Assembly: GCF_016881005.1 (NCBI RefSeq)
Contig: NZ_JACOPV010000004.1
Location: forward strand, 392,197 to 456,196
From: Pseudomonas arcuscaelestis
GTDB taxonomy: Bacteria > Pseudomonadota > Gammaproteobacteria > Pseudomonadales > Pseudomonadaceae
Reading direction: 5' to 3'
Length of the DNA stretch: 64,000 nt
The notes beneath the pieces were generated by a model. It was not told the origin of the DNA and did no database searches. It saw only the letters and a program-made list of their open reading frames with translations. Below are positions 57,300 through 64,000 of the stretch, one piece after another. Made by a program: the position numbers and the translations under genes. The first letter of the stretch is position 1; each line of letters begins with the position of its first letter.

Positions 57300-57725
57300 T
57301 TAGAACGGTTTGACCACCACCAGAATTACGATGGTCAGTAGGATCAGAACCGGTACTTCGTTGAACCAGCGGTAGAACACATGGCTGCGCGTGTTTTCAC
57401 CACGGGCGAAGCGTTTGAGTTGCGCGCCACACATGTGGTGGTAACCGATCAATAGAATGACCAGGGTGAGCTTGGCGTGCATCCAGCCTTGGCTGAGAAA
57501 GCCTGGCGTCAGGCTCATTAGCCAGATTCCGAAGACCAGGGTGGCGATCATCGACGGAAGCATGATGCCGCGATACAGCTTGCGCTCCATGACGATGAAA
57601 CGTTCCTGGCTGATGCTGTCCTGGCTTTGCGCGTGGTAGACGAACAAGCGCGGTAGGTAGAACAGCCCGGCAAACCAGCAGACCACGCTGACGATATGCA
57701 GCGCTTTGATCCAGAGAAAAAGCAT
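57300..57725 (-). CDS. hemJ: Protoporphyrinogen oxidase HemJ
   Basis: 141 residues, four predicted membrane helices, with conserved His10 (IKALHIVSVVCWFAGLFYLPRLFVYHA), Arg/Lys in RKLYRGIMLPSM, MHAKL and YRWFNEVP. Oxidises protoporphyrinogen IX to protoporphyrin IX in bacteria without HemG/HemY. Divergent from argC. Confidence 0.93.
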   Translation of the reverse strand: MLFLWIKALHIVSVVCWFAGLFYLPRLFVYHAQSQDSISQERFIVMERKLYRGIMLPSMIATLVFGIWLMSLTPGFLSQGWMHAKLTLVILLIGYHHMCGAQLKRFARGENTRSHVFYRWFNEVPVLILLTIVILVVVKPF

Positions 57726-57867
57726 GGAGTTGAGTTCCTTCAGGGTTCACGGTCGTCAGATAGTAGAGGCTAGGCGCCTCGCGGGCCATCTCAACAGTTG
57801 TGGGCGTGTTTGCGGCCCCCTATTATCGTGGGCTTTCCTGTTGGTTCGTTGATAAGGGGCACGCGTT

Positions 57868-58902
57868 ATGGTCAAGGTCGGTATCGTTGGCGGCACGGGT
57901 TACACCGGCGTCGAGTTGCTGCGTCTGTTGGCACAGCATCCACAAGCGGAAGTGGCGGTAATCACTTCGCGCTCCGAGGCTGGCCTGGCGGTTGCCGACA
58001 TGTACCCAAACCTGCGCGGCCACTACGACGGCCTGGCTTTCAGTGTGCCAGACGCGAAAACCCTGGCTGCCTGCGACGTCGTATTCTTCGCTACGCCTCA
58101 TGGTGTCGCTCATGCCCTGGCGGGAGAGTTGCTGGCGGCAGGCACCAAGGTCATCGACCTGTCTGCGGACTTCCGCCTGCAGGATTCTGATGAGTGGGCC
58201 AAATGGTACGGCCAGCCCCATGGTGCGCCGGAATTGCTCAAGGATGCCGTCTACGGCTTGCCGGAAGTGAACCGTGAACAGATCCGCCAGGCTCGCCTGA
58301 TTGCCGTACCGGGTTGCTACCCGACAGCAACTCAGTTGGGCTTCCTGCCGCTGCTGGAGGCCGGCATCGCTGATGCCTCGCGCCTGATTGCCGACTGTAA
58401 GTCTGGCGTCAGTGGCGCAGGTCGTGGCGCTGCGGTTGGCTCGCTGTTCTGCGAGGCGGGTGAAAGCATGAAGGCCTACGCGGTCAAAGGGCACCGCCAC
58501 CTGCCAGAAATTACCCAGGGCCTGCGTCGGGCTGCTGGCGGCGATGTGGGCCTGACCTTCGTGCCGCATCTGACGCCGATGATCCGTGGTATTCACTCCA
58601 CGCTATACGCGACAGTTGCCGACAGATCGGTCGATCTGCAGGCGCTGTTCGAGAAACGTTATGCCAATGAGCCGTTCGTCGACGTAATGCCTGCTGGTAG
58701 CCACCCGGAAACCCGCAGCGTACGCGGTGCCAACGTTTGCCGAATCGCCGTACACCGCCCTCAGGACGGTGACCTGGTCGTGGTTCTTTCGGTAATCGAC
58801 AACTTGGTCAAAGGCGCATCGGGCCAGGCTGTGCAGAACCTTAATATCCTTTTCGGCCTGGATGAGCGCATGGGGCTTTCTCACGCGGGCCTGCTGCCTT
58901 AA
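57868..58902 (+). CDS. argC: N-acetyl-gamma-glutamyl-phosphate reductase
   Basis: 344 residues. NADPH-dependent third step of arginine synthesis. [17 protein letters not shown] nucleotide site, catalytic Cys150 in [14 protein letters not shown]-terminal [19 protein letters not shown]. Type 1 (long) form. Confidence 0.97.
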   Translation: MVKVGIVGGTGYTGVELLRLLAQHPQAEVAVITSRSEAGLAVADMYPNLRGHYDGLAFSVPDAKTLAACDVVFFATPHGVAHALAGELLAAGTKVIDLSADFRLQDSDEWAKWYGQPHGAPELLKDAVYGLPEVNREQIRQARLIAVPGCYPTATQLGFLPLLEAGIADASRLIADCKSGVSGAGRGAAVGSLFCEAGESMKAYAVKGHRHLPEITQGLRRAAGGDVGLTFVPHLTPMIRGIHSTLYATVADRSVDLQALFEKRYANEPFVDVMPAGSHPETRSVRGANVCRIAVHRPQDGDLVVVLSVIDNLVKGASGQAVQNLNILFGLDERMGLSHAGLLP

Positions 58903-58906
58903 ACCT

Positions 58907-58976
58907 CTAGCTGCAAGCTGTAGTGAGCGACCTGTACGGTCGCCTTATTGCTTGCAGCTTGCCCCTTGCAGCTTTT
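58907..58976. repeat. GCTGCAAGC-type intergenic repeat, inverted
   Basis: CTAGCTGCAAGCTGTAGTG faces TTGCTTGCAGCTTGCCCCTTGCAGCTT around a GACCTGTACGGTC palindrome, 5 bp after argC. Same family as 24221-24337. Confidence 0.6.
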
Positions 58977-58982
58977 GTATTG

Positions 58983-59031
58983 TTGACCGATTTTCTCGGA
59001 GAAGCGGATAATGCGCACCATCACGCATTAT
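58983..59031 (+). promoter_or_regulatory. erpA: erpA promoter with a 24-bp inverted repeat over the -10
   Basis: TTGACC (58983-58988), 18-bp spacer, GATAAT (59007-59012). The perfect arms ATAATGCG (59008-59015) and CGCATTAT (59024-59031) straddle the -10 and start site, so a bound protein would block initiation. It does not match the IscR type 2 consensus as I remember it. Confidence 0.55.
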
Positions 59032-59059
59032 GGCGGCATAGCGCCGGGAGATAGTCAGC

Positions 59060-59410
59060 ATGAGCGTAGAATCCTTCACCCCTGTAGCTTTGCAGTTCAC
59101 TGAGGGTGCAGCTCACAAGGTGAAGACCCTGGTCGATGAAGAAGGCAATGATCGCCTGAAGTTGCGAGTATTCGTAACAGGTGGTGGTTGCTCGGGTTTT
59201 CAATATGGTTTTACTTTCGATGAAGATGTCGCTGAAGACGACACCATCGTCGAACGCGAAGGTGTTGCCCTGGTGGTCGACCCAATGAGTTTCCAGTACC
59301 TGGCAGGAGCCGAAGTGGATTACCAGGAAGGCCTGGAAGGCTCGCGTTTCGTTATCAAGAACCCGAACGCCAGCACCACCTGTGGTTGCGGCTCGTCGTT
59401 CTCGATTTGA
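59060..59410 (+). CDS. erpA: Iron-sulfur cluster insertion protein ErpA
   Basis: 116 residues, A-type carrier. Cluster ligands Cys44 ([11 protein letters not shown]), Cys108 and Cys110 (TTCGCGSSF). Delivers [4Fe-4S] to isoprenoid and respiratory enzymes. Short terminator follows. Confidence 0.97.
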   Translation: MSVESFTPVALQFTEGAAHKVKTLVDEEGNDRLKLRVFVTGGGCSGFQYGFTFDEDVAEDDTIVEREGVALVVDPMSFQYLAGAEVDYQEGLEGSRFVIKNPNASTTCGCGSSFSI

Positions 59411-59433
59411 TCGCTAGGTAAGTGAGTATTTGC

Positions 59434-59462
59434 AAACGCCGCGCACAAGCGCGGCGTTTTGC
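59434..59462. terminator. Bidirectional terminator between erpA and anmK
   Basis: AAACGCCGCG-CACAAG-CGCGGCGTTT, with T-runs on both sides, between convergent genes. Confidence 0.92.
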
Positions 59463-59470
59463 CATGTGCC

Positions 59471-60565
<1,095 letters not shown>

Positions 60566-61987
60566 TTAGCGCTTGTTTGACGCGAGCAAAGTGGCTTTTT
60601 CCTGGTTCATACGAGCAACCAGGGGTTGGCTCTGCTGCAGGAAACGCTGACGCTCGGCTTTGGCGATTGGGTCGGCCATTGGCAGCTTTTGTCCCAGCGG
60701 ATCGACGTGTACGCCGTTAACCTGGAACTCATAGTGCAAATGCGGACCTGTGGACAGGCCAGTGGTGCCGATATAGCCGATGACCTGACCCTGTTTCACA
60801 GAGCCGCCGGTCTTCACGCCCTTGGCGAAACCCTGCATATGACCGTAGAGAGTCTGATAGCGATTGCCGTGCTGGATGATGACCGTATTGCCATAACCCC
60901 CGCGACGACCTGCCAGCAGTACCTTGCCGTCACCGGCAGCCTTGATTGGCGTGCCTCGTGGCGCTGCGTAGTCAACACCTTTGTGCGCACGGATCTTGTT
61001 CAGGATTGGATGTTTGCGACCTGCAGAAAAGCGCGAGCTAATGCGGGCGAAATCAACCGGAGTACGGATGAACGCCTTGCGCATGCTGTTGCCATCAGCT
61101 GTGTAGTAATTGGTGTTGCCTTGCTTGTTGGTATAGCGGACTGCAGTGTAGGTCTTGCCGCGGTTGGTAAAGCGCGCGGAAAGAATATTGCCGTTGCCTA
61201 CCACCTTGCCATTCATGACCTTCTGCTCGTAGATCACATCGAACTCATCGCCCTGACGAATATCCTGAGCAAAGTCAATGTCATAGCCGAAGATCCGCGC
61301 CATATCCATGGTCAGGCTGTGGGACAGGCCTGCGCGCTGGCCGGAGGCTGACAATGAGCTCTTGATCACGCCGTGGCTGTAGGCCGAGCGAACTACTGGT
61401 TTGCTGACCTCGCGATTGAATGCGTAACCGTTTGCGCTTTTAGTCAGGCTAATGGTTTCCAGGTCGCTGACCTTGCTGCGCAGGCTGCTCAGTTGTCCTG
61501 CTTTATCAAGCTCGATCTGCAGTACTTGGCCGCTTTTAAGCTGGCTGAACTGCTTTGCCTGCTTGTTGCTGGTCAGTACTTCGTGAACGGTGGCGGCTGG
61601 TAGGCCGACCTTGGCCAATAGGGTCGAAAGCGTGTCGCCGCGGCTAACAGTCAGCTCATGCTGGCCATCATCTTTGGCTGGGGTAGATGCAGCAGCCGGG
61701 ACCGCCTCGACCTTGGCGGTGTCCTCGGTCGGCGTACTGCTGTTGTCGATTTGGGCGAACGGAGAAGCGGCAGGCGCTTCGACGCTTTGGGTGAGTGGGG
61801 CTTCCTGTTCCTGCTTGAGCTGGTCGGCAGGACTTTCAAGCTCGAGGTTCAGGGTGGTTTTCTTGGCTTCCACCTCGCTGGATGGAAACACCAGCAAGGC
61901 CAGGCTGAGTAGGGCGGCAATGCCGCTGGCGGCCAACAGGTGGCTCTTCGGATAAAGCGGGGGCGCTTTAGGCGGTTCGTTGGTCAT
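60566..61987 (-). CDS. M23 family peptidoglycan endopeptidase (MepM-like)
   Basis: 473 residues. Membrane anchor about 17-34, a low-complexity linker to about 108, a LysM/OapA-like domain (110-160; LTVSRGDTLSTLLAKVGL), and the LytM domain with zinc ligands His335, Asp339 (HKGVDYAAP) and His418 plus His416 (GPHLHYE). Cleaves peptide cross-links to allow wall growth. Immediately upstream of anmK, whose substrate comes from wall turnover. Confidence 0.93.
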   Translation of the reverse strand: MTNEPPKAPPLYPKSHLLAASGIAALLSLALLVFPSSEVEAKKTTLNLELESPADQLKQEQEAPLTQSVEAPAASPFAQIDNSSTPTEDTAKVEAVPAAASTPAKDDGQHELTVSRGDTLSTLLAKVGLPAATVHEVLTSNKQAKQFSQLKSGQVLQIELDKAGQLSSLRSKVSDLETISLTKSANGYAFNREVSKPVVRSAYSHGVIKSSLSASGQRAGLSHSLTMDMARIFGYDIDFAQDIRQGDEFDVIYEQKVMNGKVVGNGNILSARFTNRGKTYTAVRYTNKQGNTNYYTADGNSMRKAFIRTPVDFARISSRFSAGRKHPILNKIRAHKGVDYAAPRGTPIKAAGDGKVLLAGRRGGYGNTVIIQHGNRYQTLYGHMQGFAKGVKTGGSVKQGQVIGYIGTTGLSTGPHLHYEFQVNGVHVDPLGQKLPMADPIAKAERQRFLQQSQPLVARMNQEKATLLASNKR

Positions 61988-62045
61988 AGATGAATTGACT
62001 TTGAAATAGATGAATTGGAAAAGATGAATGACATGATGAAGATGA
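61985..62045. repeat. AT-rich AGATGAA tandem repeats at the peptidase start
   Basis: ATAGATGAATTG occurs at about 61987 and 62007, followed by further AGATGAA copies, directly upstream of the peptidase ATG (minus strand reading CAATTCATCTAT). Likely the leader of this gene; meaning unknown. Confidence 0.45.
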
Positions 62046-62196
62046 AATAACTGTATAAAATATAACCAAATCCCTTTCAGCGCAAGCGCGCAGACGTCAT
62101 CAGTCGGCTACGGGGTCACATCCGGGGCAAAAACTTGTAATTGATGGCTGATCTTGTATGGTTGGGTCCCTTTGAATCTGAGCCTGCGGGTCTGTT

Positions 62197-63396
62197 ATGA
62201 AGTCGGTTGAAGAGCAGCTAGCGCTGATCAAACGTGGTGCGGAAGAGGTATTGGTCGAGTCCGAATTGGTCGAGAAGCTCAAGCGTGGGCAGCCACTGCG
62301 GATCAAAGCGGGTTTCGACCCTACCGCCCCCGACCTGCACCTGGGGCATACCGTCCTTATTAATAAGCTGCGCCAGTTCCAGGATCTGGGGCATCAGGTG
62401 ATCTTCCTGATCGGTGACTTCACCGGCATGATTGGTGATCCGAGTGGTAAAAGTGCCACGCGCCCGCCGCTGACTCGCGAGCAGGTGCTCGATAACGCCG
62501 AAACCTATAAGCAGCAGGTATTCAAGATTCTTGATCCGGCCAAGACTGAGGTTGCGTTCAACTCTACCTGGATGGACAAGCTCTCGCCTGCAGACTTCAT
62601 TCGACTGGCCTCGCAATACACCGTGGCGCGCATGCTTGAGCGCGATGACTTCGATAAGCGCTATACCACCAATCAGCCGATTGCTATTCACGAATTCCTC
62701 TATCCGTTGGTACAGGGTTATGACTCTGTTGCGCTTAAGGCCGATGTCGAGCTGGGTGGTACCGATCAGAAGTTCAATCTGCTGATGGGGCGCGAGCTGC
62801 AACGCTCGTACGGCCAGGAAGCCCAGAACATCGTGACCATGCCGTTGCTCGAAGGCCTGGATGGCGTCAAGAAGATGTCCAAGTCCCTGGGTAATTATGT
62901 AGGCATCCAGGAGGCGCCGGGGGTGATGTATAGCAAGCTTGTATCGATTCCCGACACGCTGATGTGGCGCTACTTCGAGTTGTTGAGCTTCCGCTCGATG
63001 GAAGAAATCGACGCCTTTCGTGCTGATGTTGCAGCCGGCGCGAACCCGCGTGACATCAAGATCAAGCTGGCCGAAGAGATTGTTGCGCGCTTCCATGGTG
63101 AAGAGGCCGCTGTAAATGCCCATCGCGGCGCAGGCAACCGCATGAAGGAAGGCGAGCTGCCGGAGGACCTGCCGGAAGTCGAGGTGCAGGCGAGTGAGGA
63201 AATGCCTATCTCCGCTGTCCTTAATAAGGCGGGCTTGGTCAAGAACTCTGCAGCAGCACGCGATCTACTTGCCGCGGGTAGCGTGCGGGTCGATGGTGAG
63301 GTAGTTGACCGTGGCTTCGTATTTGCCTTGGGCTCTACCCATGTTTGTCAGGCCGGCAAGAAGGCGTTCGCTCGTATTACCCTCAAAGCTATATAA
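62197..63396 (+). CDS. tyrS: Tyrosyl-tRNA synthetase
   Basis: 399 residues, class I synthetase. HIGH-type motif HLGH at 48-51, KMSKS at 226-230, C-terminal S4 RNA-binding domain about 335-395 ([33 protein letters not shown]). The HLGH form and S4 end fit the TyrZ-like class. A possible promoter TTGTAA-N16-TATGGT lies near 62130-62160. No leader riboregulator seen. Confidence 0.97.
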   Translation: MKSVEEQLALIKRGAEEVLVESELVEKLKRGQPLRIKAGFDPTAPDLHLGHTVLINKLRQFQDLGHQVIFLIGDFTGMIGDPSGKSATRPPLTREQVLDNAETYKQQVFKILDPAKTEVAFNSTWMDKLSPADFIRLASQYTVARMLERDDFDKRYTTNQPIAIHEFLYPLVQGYDSVALKADVELGGTDQKFNLLMGRELQRSYGQEAQNIVTMPLLEGLDGVKKMSKSLGNYVGIQEAPGVMYSKLVSIPDTLMWRYFELLSFRSMEEIDAFRADVAAGANPRDIKIKLAEEIVARFHGEEAAVNAHRGAGNRMKEGELPEDLPEVEVQASEEMPISAVLNKAGLVKNSAAARDLLAAGSVRVDGEVVDRGFVFALGSTHVCQAGKKAFARITLKAI

Positions 63397-63397
63397 A

Positions 63398-63470
63398 GGG
63401 CGGCAAGCTTTAAGCGATAAGCTGCAAGAGGAGCATGGTGTTCGCGGTTCTCCTTGCAGCATGCTTCTTA
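63398..63470. repeat. GCTGCAAG-type repeat downstream of tyrS
   Basis: GCGGCAAGCTTTAAGCGATAAGCTGCAAGAGGAG faces CTCCTTGCAGCATGCTTCTTATAG-type arms: third copy of the second intergenic family, possibly the tyrS 3' end. Confidence 0.5.
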
Positions 63471-63511
63471 TAGTCGAAATGTCCCTCTTGAAACAAAGTT
63501 GTAATAAGTCC

Positions 63512-63539
63512 TTGACGCCCCTGCGGATGTGTCTATAAT
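63512..63539 (+). promoter_or_regulatory. rRNA operon promoter 1
   Basis: TTGACG (63512-63517), 16-bp spacer, TATAAT (63534-63539), GC-rich discriminator TCGCCCC. Confidence 0.85.
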
Positions 63540-63655
63540 TCGCCCCACTTCCGGCGTAGTCGGAACGGAAAACTCCTTGAGATTCAATGAGTTAGATGTT
63601 TCAGATAGTGCTGGAAGTGCTTCGATCGAAAGATCGGCAGCGGTGAAAAAGGTAG

Positions 63656-63683
63656 TTGACAGCGAATTGAAACGCTGTAGAAT
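63656..63683 (+). promoter_or_regulatory. rRNA operon promoter 2
   Basis: TTGACA (63656-63661), 16-bp spacer, TAGAAT (63678-63683), discriminator TCGCCTC. Confidence 0.85.
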
Positions 63684-63765
63684 TCGCCTCCCGCTGACGA
63701 GAGATCGCAGCGAGTTAAGCGGTTGAAGTTGAAAGAGAAATTCTGAAAAACTTCAAAATAATCGC

Positions 63766-63793
63766 TTGACACACTTTGAGGAAAGCGTAGAAT
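63766..63793 (+). promoter_or_regulatory. rRNA operon promoter 3
   Basis: TTGACA (63766-63771), 16-bp spacer, TAGAAT (63788-63793), discriminator GCGCGCC. Closest to the 16S gene. Confidence 0.85.
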
Positions 63794-63828
63794 GCGCGCC
63801 TCGGTTGAAGCGAAAGACTTCAGCCAAC

Positions 63829-64000
63829 GCTCTTTAACAATCGAATCAAGCAATTCGTGTGGGTGCTTGTGGATCAGACTGATAGTCAGAAAGATTATCA
63901 GCATCACAAGTGACTGCACGAGAAGTCGAAAGACTTCGAATTAGTCATTTGAGATTGCTGAGCCAAGTTTAGGGTTTTCTCAAAACCCAAGCAGTATTGA
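63829..64000 (+). other. rRNA operon leader with boxA and processing stems
   Basis: boxA-like GCTCTTTAACAA (63829-63840), then stems: CTTGTG...CACAAG around ACTGATA/TATCAG, GAAGTC-GAAA-GACTTC (63922-63937) and GGGTTTT/AAAACCC (63972-63988). The mature 16S start would fall a few bases beyond the window end. boxA recruits the Nus antitermination complex. Confidence 0.85.

Noticed and set aside
61988..62196. Possible T-box or riboswitch upstream of tyrS
   Set aside because: No T-box sequence or specifier structure; such elements are not expected in this group.
63529..63726. 65-codon frame in the rRNA promoter region
   Set aside because: It lies across rRNA promoter boxes and their leaders, so it is not a gene.

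Overview
This window is a chromosome segment of a Pseudomonas from the P. putida group. The gene order (lysine monooxygenase and Lrp regulator, rpsU-dnaG-rpoD, tsaD/plsY/folB/folK/cca, spoVR-yeaH-prkA, glpE/apaH/apaG/rsmA/pdxA/surA/lptD, amgK-murU, a polyamine-type ABC operon, rpe-gph-trpE-trpGDC, vfr, coq7, argC, erpA, anmK, tyrS, rRNA operon) is the order I remember for P. putida KT2440. Typical pseudomonad REP sequences (GTGGGAGCGGGC...GCCCCGC) lie between several genes. The species assignment rests on recognition and memory, not on a search.

Layout. 1-3.6 kb: 5' part of a DavB-type lysine 2-monooxygenase and its probable Lrp-family regulator, then an O-antigen ligase-like membrane protein converging on a family 2 glycosyltransferase. 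4.0-8.95 kb: a compact integrated element of 4,899 bp, inserted in the 3' half of a tRNA-Ile2(CAU) gene. It carries a tyrosine integrase, an unknown 194-aa protein, an AlpA-like regulator, a small HTH protein, a RepA-like AAA ATPase and an HGGxSTG zinc-binding-type protein, with no visible cargo. Its att core ends exactly at the anticodon loop, and both ends carry the same pair of short direct repeats. 9-12.7 kb: a large sensor (solute-binding domain, PAS domains, GGDEF, EAL). 12.9-21.3 kb: the macromolecular synthesis operon rpsU-dnaG-rpoD, then tsaD, plsY, folB-folK and cca. 21.4-26.3 kb: the stress-associated prkA-yeaH-spoVR operon. 26.5-34.1 kb: a long leftward run lptD-surA-pdxA-rsmA-apaG-apaH-glpE. 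34.3-36.7 kb: amgK-murU (peptidoglycan sugar recycling) and djlA. 37.8-45.5 kb: a hybrid solute-binding histidine kinase, its NarL/LuxR response regulator and a four-gene polyamine-type ABC importer. 45.6-51.2 kb: rpe-gph, trpE, trpGDC. 51.3-63.4 kb: a lipoate-ligase-like gene, vfr, osmC, membrane and redox genes, coq7, hinT, hemJ, argC, erpA, anmK, an M23 peptidase and tyrS. 63.5-64.0 kb: three tandem rRNA promoters and the rRNA leader; the 16S gene begins just past the window.

Most of the window is core genome and conventional. The part most likely to be undescribed is the small tRNA-Ile2 element: it looks like a phage-satellite or minimal integrative element with integration, regulation and replication functions and one protein I do not recognise. 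Other points worth checking are a 20-bp-spaced operator-like repeat upstream of davB, a 24-bp inverted repeat on the -10 box of erpA, symmetric sites upstream of the ABC operon next to an orphan-looking two-component system, a 145-residue insert in one ABC permease, and stable hairpins in the rpsU-dnaG and rsmA-apaG gaps.
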